Shown here one piece after another: positions 1-7,812 of a DNA stretch of 64,000 nt (positions are counted from its first letter, which is position 1; each line of letters opens with the position of its first letter). The stretch is from JANSWY01 sp965267245. Lineage in GTDB: Bacteria > Bacteroidota > Bacteroidia > Cytophagales > Cyclobacteriaceae. A program made the position numbers and the translations under genes. The stretch covers positions 3,720,001 through 3,784,000 of the forward strand of contig OZ253939.1 of the NCBI GenBank assembly GCA_965267245.1, in the 5' to 3' direction. The notes beneath the pieces are model-generated. The model ran no database searches. It was not told where the DNA came from and was given only the letters and a program-made list of their open reading frames with translations.

Positions 1-48
1 AATTGACTTACCAGAATTATATGAGACTGTTACTATTGAAATCTTCAT
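1..48 (-). CDS. Glycosyltransferase family 2, N-terminal fragment cut by window edge
   Basis: Only the first 16 codons lie in the window. Read on the minus strand from the ATG at 46-48 they give MKISIVTVSYNSGKSI, the usual opening beta-strand of GT-A fold, family 2 glycosyltransferases (the 'SIVTVSYN' nucleotide-binding strand). It follows the sulfotransferase gene in the same direction with a gap of about 40 bases, so it is probably co-transcribed with the polysaccharide locus and shows that the locus continues to the left. Acceptor and donor cannot be inferred from 16 residues. The family call rests on this one motif. Confidence 0.6.
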   Translation of the reverse strand, partial: MKISIVTVSYNSGKSI

Positions 49-90
49 CACCTTTTAATAATTCGTACCCAATTAATCAGACATATGTTT

Positions 91-1050
91 CTAACTTAGA
101 TGATATTTTTTCAATTTCTTGGAAGTTCTTTTCCCAAAAAATAACTGAGGTTTAAGTACATTGATCAACATGCTTGCAGTAATATCAAAAACATCACGGA
201 AAAAGAATTTATAGCTTGTTTTAGCTAGTTTGATTTCTTTCAAGAGCATTTCCTTATTGTACCCCATGATGTCTAAATGTTCCTTATTCATTTTCTTGAC
301 TGACCGTGAGGCTAGTGATTTCCGTACAGGGCTTGCAAGTTCCTTTTTCCAGGATTCTTTAGAGCTTCTATCCACATTTTTATATTTTCTTGTACCCTTT
401 TTATCACCTAGTGAACCCTCCAAATTAACTAATCCCGGATCCGAGTCAAATGGCTCTAGCTCTAAATAGTGACATATTTGAGACAATGTATTTTTTGGCT
501 CTTCCACCAAATCATTATAATCAATAGCAATAGATTTATCCTTATGCTCTTTGTATCCATTAGATAACATTGAAACTCCAAGTTGTAAATCCAAATAGTA
601 AGTATGAAAATTTTTCAGTCTACTTTTTCCAAAAAAAGAAATTATAGAGGCTGTTATTTGTAAAGGGTTTCTGAATAAAAATATGGCTTTGGATTCTGGG
701 AACAAATCAAATATCTCATTTATTATCAAATAATACCTGGGTGTTTTATCAAGAAAAAAAACAGTGTTTTTACTTGAGGCACTAGAATAAACCTGTATTA
801 AAAAATCATGTAAAAGTTCTTTAAACTTATGCTCTTCTCCTTCTATTTTCTTAACAAATTCACTAATACCTCTATTACGAGTGGATATAGAGTAGATGGA
901 GACTTCAAATTGATCATCAAACTTGTCCATGAATTTCAATAGTAACCAAGGTTCTGATGAGGTACTTATTTTTGGATGAGACGCAAGTAACCTTTGTAAA
1001 AGTGTAGACCCGGATCGGGGTAGTGAAAAAATAAACAAAGGTTTAACCAT
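91..1050 (-). CDS. PAPS-dependent sulfotransferase family protein
   Basis: A 319-residue cytosolic-type sulfotransferase. The 5'-phosphosulfate-binding loop is plain at residues 9-17 (SLPRSGSTL), and the 3'-phosphate-binding strand is at about 124-134 (FLFRNPLQITAS, with R127 and S134). These two motifs define enzymes that move sulfate from PAPS to a hydroxyl or amine and release PAP. It sits at the end of the polysaccharide locus, whose cysC/cysD/cysN/cysQ genes make PAPS and remove PAP, so the likely acceptor is a sugar of the polymer or its lipid-linked repeat. The true substrate is not shown by the sequence. A 169-base gap separates it from the upstream glycosyltransferase gene. Confidence 0.85.
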   Translation of the reverse strand: MVKPLFIFSLPRSGSTLLQRLLASHPKISTSSEPWLLLKFMDKFDDQFEVSIYSISTRNRGISEFVKKIEGEEHKFKELLHDFLIQVYSSASSKNTVFFLDKTPRYYLIINEIFDLFPESKAIFLFRNPLQITASIISFFGKSRLKNFHTYYLDLQLGVSMLSNGYKEHKDKSIAIDYNDLVEEPKNTLSQICHYLELEPFDSDPGLVNLEGSLGDKKGTRKYKNVDRSSKESWKKELASPVRKSLASRSVKKMNKEHLDIMGYNKEMLLKEIKLAKTSYKFFFRDVFDITASMLINVLKPQLFFGKRTSKKLKKYHLS

Positions 1051-1219
1051 TTTGGATAATCTCTAACTTGAATGAGTTTTCTTCTTATACTTTGGAAGTG
1101 CAAACTTCTGTAATTCTTTCTAAAAATGTGAGGTAAATTGCGGGTATATTACTAGTTCAATCTATCCTTGATCATTATTAGGCATAACTTCAGATGAAAT
1201 CCTGAGGTATTCCAGTCTC

Positions 1220-2131
1220 TTAGCCAGGCAGTAAAGATTTTAAACTTCGTTTTATTCTAGTAGTTAGTTTATTCTTTATCATGAATTTCTTCATGAATTG
1301 TTCCATGCGATAATCCCTAAAAAAAAAGTCCGGATGCGAAATTGGTAATTTCATCTCACTGCTTTCAATATTTAAAGGGGAGTTATCCGCTTGGTTATAA
1401 TGAGTTCCTAATTCCCCGATATTTGTTACCAGATTAACTTTCGGCGTAATTGCCAGATTACCATTTAACTGGTTTATATAATGCCATTGGTAATCCCAAA
1501 TATCTACTTGATTCCCAGCTTTTTTCCATTTCCTTTTTTGCAATTCAAAATCTGATTTTGACCAATTCATATGCTTAAACGTCTCGAATTCACTTCTAAT
1601 GCCGTCAAGGTCAGTACGATAATTGAAATTTGCCCAGGCTCTGCGCCAAGTTGCCCAACCCCACACCTGAGGGTACATAGTAAAATGATAGTCCCAATTG
1701 GTGTCCACACAATCAGTACACCCATAGTTATTCCCATTGATATGTGTAACTCGATGATCATCTTTATATTTATCGAGAAGTTCTTGACAGTAGCCAAAAA
1801 AACTTTTATGTGGGATACAGTCATCTTCAAGGATAATTCCCTGTTCTACATTTTGAAAAAACCAGGTAATTGCATTTGATACTCCTACCCCACAACCGAA
1901 GTTCTTTTCGCTGTAAAACTTATGTACCTCACAGTCCCAATCAATATGTTCTATAAGGTCCCGAACTTGTTTAACTAATTCTTTCTCATGAACACCTTTT
2001 GATTCTCTAGGTCCATCACTAGAGACATACAAATGACTAGGTTTCACTTCTCGCAATCTATCAATAAGTACAGAAGTAACATCTGGTCTATTGAAAGTAA
2101 CTATCAATACAGGTGTTATGAATTTTGTCAT
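1220..2131 (-). CDS. Glycosyltransferase (GT-A fold, GNT-I/family 2-like)
   Basis: A 303-residue protein opening with PVLIVTFNRPD, the nucleotide-binding strand of GT-A glycosyltransferases. An acidic metal-binding motif, ILEDDCIP, lies at residues 100-107 and plays the DxD role. The Trp-rich stretch around 140-170 (QVWGWATWRRAW) is typical of the haemolysin-like or GNT-I-like glycosyltransferases common in Bacteroidota surface-polysaccharide loci. It should add one sugar to the lipid-linked repeat at the cytosolic face of the inner membrane. It lies 11 bases downstream of the pyruvyltransferase-like gene, so the two are probably co-transcribed. Donor and linkage are unknown. Confidence 0.85.
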   Translation of the reverse strand: MTKFITPVLIVTFNRPDVTSVLIDRLREVKPSHLYVSSDGPRESKGVHEKELVKQVRDLIEHIDWDCEVHKFYSEKNFGCGVGVSNAITWFFQNVEQGIILEDDCIPHKSFFGYCQELLDKYKDDHRVTHINGNNYGCTDCVDTNWDYHFTMYPQVWGWATWRRAWANFNYRTDLDGIRSEFETFKHMNWSKSDFELQKRKWKKAGNQVDIWDYQWHYINQLNGNLAITPKVNLVTNIGELGTHYNQADNSPLNIESSEMKLPISHPDFFFRDYRMEQFMKKFMIKNKLTTRIKRSLKSLLPG

Positions 2132-2142
2132 CTTTAAACTAT

Positions 2143-3285
2143 TTAATCCTCCTCCACTATACTTTTCAAATAATCTTTGAAACGTAATGCCTCCTCTTCC
2201 AACCTGCTAGAATAATCTGCAATTACCTCTCTTCGTTCTTTGCTTGTAAGCGCATTTAGTACCTTTTTGGGTGAGGCAATCTTCATTTTGATCTTACCGT
2301 AGCAATATTTTGAAGAATTCAATTTCTTACAAATATCATATGTTTTGCTTATACCTGGATTAAAGATGGAGGTTTGATAAGTATCCAATGATACAAAGGG
2401 TACACTATTAGCCAAACATATAACTATAGGGTGAAAACGTACACCTACATAACCAGATGACTTCCGAATAAGGTTGAACCAATCCAATGGTCCCAAAGGA
2501 AGCTGTATTGATTCATCAAAGTAACTTGTGTCTATTTTTTCACCTTCCGGATGTGGTAAGTAAAGCACCCTATATCCAACTTGATTAGCCTGCTTGACAA
2601 AAGATTTTATCCAGCTGTTACTAAGTGTGTTTTTATACAAAGAGAATAGGATATAGGGTGGCTCACTTTTAGTTTCAGGGTGCTCAATATAATCTTTCAA
2701 CACGAACACCGGGTCAACATACTCTTCAATCTGTAGACTAGGGTTGATTTCTAATAATGACTTTTTAGTCCACCCATCCCGAACTGCAACCATTTTTAGA
2801 CGCTTAGTCAATTCTTTGATACCAGCCCTGGACTCAGAAGACAGTAGTCTATAATCACTGCCCATATTACTCACTGAAACAAATCCTCTTGATTTTATAT
2901 TTTGTTCTTCATCAAAGCTCCAATCAAGCCAAAACGGATTAGGAAAATTCATGTCTTCTCTTTCTTTCTGTTTTGGGTTTAATCGTAGAACAGCATCACT
3001 ACCAGACAGAACTGAATCAAAACGATATGAGGAAATGTCTTTTTTCATTTCTTCATAAGTTGCGTACTCCTTTGTTACATTAAAGTGAGTTTTTAAGAAA
3101 TTCTCATGAGTGTGATTTTGGTTTTCAGCTACAATGCGTTTATAACGTGAAACCATATCTTTTGGTCTGTAATCTATAAGGACAACCTCGTGTCCTAAAC
3201 TTTCCAAATGTAGAGTTGTTGCTAGTGCCTGAAGATTAGCACCAAAATTTGGCACCCAATGATGTGTAATTAATCCTATTTTCAT
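2143..3285 (-). CDS. Polysaccharide pyruvyl transferase family protein
   Basis: A 380-residue protein. The start, KIGLITHHWVPNFGANLQAL, is the usual N-terminus of the polysaccharide pyruvyltransferase family (CsaB/WcaK-like, GT-B-like fold). The late segment GVRFHPIVICLANSVPFVSL, near residue 285, matches the conserved 'RxHP/RLH' region. Family members transfer pyruvate from phosphoenolpyruvate to a sugar as a ketal, adding negative charge to the polymer. Some relatives instead act on other acceptors, so the reaction is an inference. It lies between the GH39-like lipoprotein and the glycosyltransferase gene in the same direction. Confidence 0.8.
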   Translation of the reverse strand: MKIGLITHHWVPNFGANLQALATTLHLESLGHEVVLIDYRPKDMVSRYKRIVAENQNHTHENFLKTHFNVTKEYATYEEMKKDISSYRFDSVLSGSDAVLRLNPKQKEREDMNFPNPFWLDWSFDEEQNIKSRGFVSVSNMGSDYRLLSSESRAGIKELTKRLKMVAVRDGWTKKSLLEINPSLQIEEYVDPVFVLKDYIEHPETKSEPPYILFSLYKNTLSNSWIKSFVKQANQVGYRVLYLPHPEGEKIDTSYFDESIQLPLGPLDWFNLIRKSSGYVGVRFHPIVICLANSVPFVSLDTYQTSIFNPGISKTYDICKKLNSSKYCYGKIKMKIASPKKVLNALTSKERREVIADYSSRLEEEALRFKDYLKSIVEED

Positions 3286-3351
3286 TTTATAGTGTCTATT
3301 CTAATGATTGGCATATACCTATTCCAGTTTCTCCATACTTAATATCAAATG

Positions 3352-4896
3352 TTATTCCCCAATTGACAAGAATAGCGTTGTATAAGGCTCTAATTCAAAG
3401 GTAAGGTGTTCATTATTTACTAGCTGAGAAGATAATTTGTCTGACTTCTCAAAGTGTTGCAAATATGGTCTGTCCACTGTGTAAACAGTGGTATCTACAT
3501 AAAATCCCATTACATCGTATTCACCTAAAATGGAATTATTCATCCCCTTAATTTCAACTATTGCCCTTTGTTTGTCAGGTGAATAATTCCAGAAATGAAG
3601 ATAATATCTATTATCGTCAATTGATTTTGTGGCTGCTACGTGTATTCCCAGACCATTCTGGTCAATATTATATGATTTTGAATATACTTCTTCATGTTCA
3701 TGCAAGTTGGCGAGCGCGCCCACCATTCCAAAGGCTGTTTTATTATAATCTATGTCATACAGAACAAACTTTTGTTGTTGTTCAGTATGATAGGTTACCC
3801 AAGGAAATAGCTTAACCAGGTCAGATTTTCTCGTGTATTGATGTAAAGTCTGTATTCCTGTGGCCTGTATTAGATTTGTAATTTTGTAATATGGCATGAT
3901 TCCACATTCATCAATGAATATTGGAATCTGCGTATTCAGATCCAACTGTTCAAGAATGCCCTGTACGATTTCCTGATAATCTTGAATTGTTTTGGGATCA
4001 TTCTCTAAATGGTACTCATGAAAAGAGATGAAATCCAGCTTTTTATCAGGATCGGAATCTTCTTTGTATTTCTTTAGAAACAGATAGAGCTGTTGTAATT
4101 TATCGGCAACACCAAAATGCTCATTTTCAGTCTTTATTCGTGTAGTATTCAAGCCATTGCCTGAGGAAGTTGGACCTCCCACCTGTAAGGGATTTGAGAG
4201 ATTTTTCTCGCGATTAATTTCATTTACAATTTCATAGCTCTTTTTATAAAACATGTAATACTGCTCAGCAGTTAACCCACCAAATTGCTCAATTGAAGTT
4301 TCATTTAACACTTCTATATAAGTAAGATTTGGACATAGTTCTAAATAATGAACTATCCCTTTCTTAACTATTTCACCCCATTGCTCAAGAGTAATTAATC
4401 CTTCTATTACTTCACGATGGTAAAAGAAAATATTTAGTAAAACTTGGTCGCTTTTATTGGCGAATGACTTTAAGTGATCTTCGTAATAATAGGGTGATAC
4501 ATCAAACTTATCCCAGTTATAGTGGAATTTCAGTGTGTCTCCGTAAAATTTATAATCACCTATTTTAAAATTATAATTGTATGTATCAGTTCGGTAATCC
4601 CACATAAGATCCAGCAGTAACCAGCATCTAATGATCTTAGGGCGACCAAAATCTCCCTCGATGATGCCTGGAAATTCATACTTTGGAGCTCTTCGAAGAG
4701 AACTATTTAAATAATCTGTGAATGGTGCGTATTCTCCAATTTCTTGTGAAAAATCAATCTTAATTGAGTCACTGCGGATCTCAGTATAAGCTGATAACTC
4801 TTCAGGACCAAATTGTTGTTCCTTACAGGAGATAAGAATCAAAAATAAACTTACTACATTAATAGACAGCATTCTGAATCTACTAAGAAATTTCAC
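3352..4896 (-). CDS. GH39-like glycoside hydrolase lipoprotein
   Basis: A 514-residue predicted lipoprotein with a basic n-region, a hydrophobic core and a lipobox LISC (Cys24). Clan GH-A features are visible: an Asn-Glu pair in IEVLNETS near residue 199 (acid/base) and a second Glu in IFIDECGI near residue 330 (nucleophile). The fold region and the C-terminal beta domain resemble GH39 beta-xylosidases. The start is GTG at 4894-4896; the ATG at 4872 would lose the positive charges before the signal helix. A hydrolase inside an export locus recalls PslG of the Psl locus, which trims or degrades the polymer in the periplasm. Substrate unknown. Confidence 0.72.
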   Translation of the reverse strand: MKFLSRFRMLSINVVSLFLILISCKEQQFGPEELSAYTEIRSDSIKIDFSQEIGEYAPFTDYLNSSLRRAPKYEFPGIIEGDFGRPKIIRCWLLLDLMWDYRTDTYNYNFKIGDYKFYGDTLKFHYNWDKFDVSPYYYEDHLKSFANKSDQVLLNIFFYHREVIEGLITLEQWGEIVKKGIVHYLELCPNLTYIEVLNETSIEQFGGLTAEQYYMFYKKSYEIVNEINREKNLSNPLQVGGPTSSGNGLNTTRIKTENEHFGVADKLQQLYLFLKKYKEDSDPDKKLDFISFHEYHLENDPKTIQDYQEIVQGILEQLDLNTQIPIFIDECGIMPYYKITNLIQATGIQTLHQYTRKSDLVKLFPWVTYHTEQQQKFVLYDIDYNKTAFGMVGALANLHEHEEVYSKSYNIDQNGLGIHVAATKSIDDNRYYLHFWNYSPDKQRAIVEIKGMNNSILGEYDVMGFYVDTTVYTVDRPYLQHFEKSDKLSSQLVNNEHLTFELEPYTTLFLSIGE

Positions 4897-4924
4897 GGTT
4901 AGGTTTGTTGATTGTACGAAATAT

Positions 4925-6670
4925 TTATTTCCCTTGAATTACTTTCTTAATTACACTAATTGATTTTTTCCCAAGAAATTGCTCTGTCAATTCTTTAGCC
5001 CGACCTTTGACATTTTCTTCAATATCTAAAATCCTTTCCAGGGCTTCACTTTCATTAGCATTTGTGGTAAATACCTCCAAAAGCATAGGCCTATCAGTTA
5101 TTTCTGCAGTAACAAACCTATCGTAAACATTCACAAACTCTTCCTTAGTGTTTGCACTCATGTATTCAAAGCCTAAATCTTCAGCATAATGCTTTACTAA
5201 TATAGGAGATTTACTTCCAAAATGTCCGGATGCAGCTACAAACTTATCTGCATCTTCACCAAGCACAGAGGCCCTATGGCTATATTGCCTGAATTCTGTC
5301 CCAAGCCCGTTATTCACTAACAAAACCCTAATGTTCTTACCTAAATGTCTATTCCCAATAGCATTCATATCGTAGAAAAACGCAAGATCTCCTACAACAG
5401 CAAAATATAATTTCGATTTATCTACCAAGGATGCTCCTAACAGAGAAGACATAATGCCATCAATACCAAATCCTCCTACATTAGATGCTGATAATATCGA
5501 ATTATCTATTTCAAAGAAATTCCAAGACCTCAGACTATTCAATATGCCAAAATGGATTCTTGAGCCTTTCGGTAGCTTATTGGCCAGTTTAGATGCCACC
5601 CAGATATTAGAAAAAGGAACCTCTGGTATTTGTTCCTGCAGTTTATGCAAATGGTTCTTGCACTGGTTGAAATAACTTTCATTTGGCTCTTCTGCATCAC
5701 CAATGTAATTCTCAAAAAATACATCTTCCGGCATTTCAAATACATACTGAAGCTTCTTAAAAGTATCCCGTATCTCTCCATCTTCATTGACTCTCCACAC
5801 ATTTTTCCCTTTGTTTCTTGGGGTGTAGTAATCACCAGTTATTTCCCCGATGTGTATTAGCAGATCAGGCATATTAGCTGAATGATTAAAAAACTTCTGG
5901 CCTGCAACTAATGCATACAAAAGACGATATTTCCCTTTATAATTACTTGTATGATCACAAAAAACAACTCCATTATTTGTTGCACAAAACTTATCAATCA
6001 ATTCTGATAGCATAGGTGTAACTACAGAATGTGATCCAATAAGGATAGCAACTTTCCCTTTGGGAATTTTCGGGAAATTATCCCTTGGTGAAATCCTTTC
6101 AATTACTCTAAACTTTGGAAGTTCTTTTACCTGATGATTTCTACTGTAATTGGTCAATAAATTAATATGTACTGGTCCACCTCCATGCCTTTTAAGTTCC
6201 AGGATAGCCTTATTCACATTGATCTCACAACTCCACAGGTCATTTTTATCCTTAATAACCGGGGCTGTCACACTTAATTTTACTACATCATTTGGAAATG
6301 AGCTCCGATCAATTACCTGTGGAATGTGATGCCCAACATTTGACAGCACCTGAGAAGAAGTAATTGCCAGAACTGGTAATTTTCTATAGTATGCTTCTGT
6401 AAGCCCGGGTAAATAATTTCGTGATGCAGTTGCTCCAGTGCAACTAATTACAACAGCTTCTCCAGATTCCTCAGCCATGCCGCATGCCATATATGCTGCA
6501 GAACGTTCATCCACTGCCGAATACACTTCAAAAAAAGAATCATTCTGGATACTTGCAACAAATGAAATATTTGTTCCTCCAGGAGAGGCAATGACCTTCC
6601 TAATTCCATGCTCTTTAAGCAATGAAATGATTAACAATGTATTTTGCTCATCTGTATAGTAATTCTGCAT
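4925..6670 (-). CDS. Thiamine diphosphate-dependent enzyme, MenD/phosphonopyruvate decarboxylase-like
   Basis: A 581-residue three-domain ThDP enzyme. The N-terminal PYR domain has the activating Glu55 in AVDERSAAYMACG followed by a Gly-rich CTGATASRNYLPGLTEAYY segment like that of MenD. The C-terminal PP domain has the GD...NN diphosphate/metal motif starting with GDLAFF near residue 427 and ending in LLVNNG. Such enzymes decarboxylate a 2-oxoacid and may join the remaining carbanion to an acceptor. No menaquinone gene is near. The polysaccharide context suggests an unusual sugar or decoration. It is three bases downstream of the membrane-protein gene 6674-7504. Substrates are unknown. Confidence 0.8.
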   Translation of the reverse strand: MQNYYTDEQNTLLIISLLKEHGIRKVIASPGGTNISFVASIQNDSFFEVYSAVDERSAAYMACGMAEESGEAVVISCTGATASRNYLPGLTEAYYRKLPVLAITSSQVLSNVGHHIPQVIDRSSFPNDVVKLSVTAPVIKDKNDLWSCEINVNKAILELKRHGGGPVHINLLTNYSRNHQVKELPKFRVIERISPRDNFPKIPKGKVAILIGSHSVVTPMLSELIDKFCATNNGVVFCDHTSNYKGKYRLLYALVAGQKFFNHSANMPDLLIHIGEITGDYYTPRNKGKNVWRVNEDGEIRDTFKKLQYVFEMPEDVFFENYIGDAEEPNESYFNQCKNHLHKLQEQIPEVPFSNIWVASKLANKLPKGSRIHFGILNSLRSWNFFEIDNSILSASNVGGFGIDGIMSSLLGASLVDKSKLYFAVVGDLAFFYDMNAIGNRHLGKNIRVLLVNNGLGTEFRQYSHRASVLGEDADKFVAASGHFGSKSPILVKHYAEDLGFEYMSANTKEEFVNVYDRFVTAEITDRPMLLEVFTTNANESEALERILDIEENVKGRAKELTEQFLGKKSISVIKKVIQGK

Positions 6671-6673
6671 CGC

Positions 6674-7504
6674 TTACTTATTTAATTTCTGAACTTTTAA
6701 GTTATCAAGTGTCCTATATAAATCCTCCACATTTAAAACGGAATAGATTCCATCATAATAAGATGTGGGTTCGAGTAGTTGAGATTTTATCAATGAAATC
6801 ACTTCCCGGTTTTCATTGGATTCATCTATGAATACTACCTTCAAATGAATCTTTCTCTCACAGCAAAACTCGATAAAACGAGAAAGAATTGAAACAATAT
6901 AATCTCTTATTTGGTTTCCAAAAACATCTGGCTTGGTGCCTGTTTCATAATTAAGCGTTGATCTTTTGATGGTTTTTGCAAGTCCAAATAAAAAACCTGG
7001 ATAGAAAATAAGTGGAAATTGATTCACTAACTGAAAGAAGTAATTGTTAAAACCAAGGTCATGACGAGTTATTCTATGCATCATCCTTAAATCAGATATA
7101 TACACTTTTTCTGAGGTAGTAACACCTAAATCAGCAAGATCAATAGTAACTATCACAGTTCCATTTTCCTTCAAGTAACTAAACTTATGTTTCAAAACAA
7201 TGAAGTCAGTCAGCAAATTTCTTTTAAAGAATGCAAATGAAATTATGTTTCTAGACAGCAAATCCTCTTTCAAACCTTGCTTCCAAACCCTGGTAGAGCC
7301 CAGCAATAAGTAATCCAAATTTCTTAGGGATCTTTGTTTGATCAGTTCACGATTCAACAGATCAGACATTTTCTTATTTATCGCGTAAATTGCTAAAATT
7401 AGGACTACAATGAGCGAAATAATCCAGAATGGAAAAATCATATAGGAGTATATTACTCCTACCATAAAGAATAATATTATAAGTATTTTTTTACCCAAGC
7501 CCAT
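6674..7504 (-). CDS. Membrane-anchored protein of unknown function
   Basis: I do not recognise this 276-residue protein. Two hydrophobic segments (about residues 6-21 and 25-42) are followed by a soluble domain. Residues 66-73 read YLLLGSTRV, weakly like the 'GSSR' block of SGNH/DltD-type acyl-transfer proteins, but no convincing catalytic Asp-x-x-His was found. The rest alternates hydrophobic strands (VIVTIDLAD, LKVVFIDES) and helices, as in a Rossmann-like or SGNH fold. It is first in its minus-strand unit, three bases before the ThDP enzyme, so the two probably act together in polymer modification. Function left open. Confidence 0.6.
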   Translation of the reverse strand: MGLGKKILIILFFMVGVIYSYMIFPFWIISLIVVLILAIYAINKKMSDLLNRELIKQRSLRNLDYLLLGSTRVWKQGLKEDLLSRNIISFAFFKRNLLTDFIVLKHKFSYLKENGTVIVTIDLADLGVTTSEKVYISDLRMMHRITRHDLGFNNYFFQLVNQFPLIFYPGFLFGLAKTIKRSTLNYETGTKPDVFGNQIRDYIVSILSRFIEFCCERKIHLKVVFIDESNENREVISLIKSQLLEPTSYYDGIYSVLNVEDLYRTLDNLKVQKLNK

Positions 7505-7662
7505 CCGCTGTTTTTTTAGAATATCTTTCCGAAATTATGAATGTGTTGATTGAGCCAGCGATGATTTCGAGCCAATTTTTCAGATCCCACATTTGCCATC
7601 AAAGTTGATAAGGAATTGGTTAACAATCAAGCTCCAGCTAAAGATTGTAATCTCCCAATTGC

Positions 7663-7677
7663 GATTAATCTTTAATC
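7663..7677. promoter_or_regulatory. Palindrome GATTAA-TCT-TTAATC
   Basis: A perfect 6-base inverted repeat with a 3-base spacer lies in the divergent region. The arms are AT-rich and too short for a terminator without a T-tract. It could be an operator half of a dyad with the repeat at 7689-7709, but no regulator is encoded nearby. Confidence 0.35.
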
Positions 7678-7688
7678 ATGGATGTATT

Positions 7689-7709
7689 GGAATCGTTACA
7701 TCCGATTCC
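7689..7709. promoter_or_regulatory. Palindrome GGAATCG-N7-CGATTCC
   Basis: A perfect 7-base inverted repeat with a 7-base spacer, centred about 45 bases upstream of the putative -33 element of the plus-strand promoter. The spacing of arms suits a dimeric DNA-binding protein. Some of the following bases are A-rich, so a weak minus-strand hairpin is also possible. Confidence 0.4.
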
Positions 7710-7743
7710 TAAAAAATAGAAATCATAACTACGTAACAAAGGG

Positions 7744-7775
7744 TTTGCACGCAATTTTTCAGGCTAGTATATTTA
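7744..7775 (+). promoter_or_regulatory. Putative Bacteroidota-type promoter for propeller lipoprotein gene
   Basis: TTTG at 7744-7747 is followed after 20 bases by TATATTTA at 7768-7775, a 7/8 match to the TAnnTTTG -7 box used by the Bacteroidota primary sigma factor. The start codon is about 38 bases further on. This is a pattern match only. Confidence 0.4.
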
Positions 7776-7812
7776 CTAGTTGTATTACCAGTGCTGTTAG
7801 AAAAATAACCTT

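Larger units (their letters stand above)
7505..7812. other. Divergent intergenic region with two palindromes
   Basis: This 308-base stretch separates the minus-strand membrane-protein gene from the plus-strand propeller lipoprotein gene. No reading frame with coding character was seen. It holds two short perfect inverted repeats, at 7663-7677 and 7689-7709, and a plausible Bacteroidota-type promoter at 7744-7775 facing right. Both flanking transcription units must start here, so it is the likely control region for the inserted glycosidase pair. Confidence 0.6.

Noticed and set aside
1081..1130. Short inverted repeat GAAGT-GCAA-ACTTC between glycosyltransferase and sulfotransferase genes
   Set aside because: Arms of five bases without a T-tract or conserved promoter; likely chance in AT-rich DNA.
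7505..7812. Possible tRNA or small RNA in the longest gene-free stretch
   Set aside because: No cloverleaf, T-loop sequence (GTTCRA) or strong hairpin with T-tract was found.
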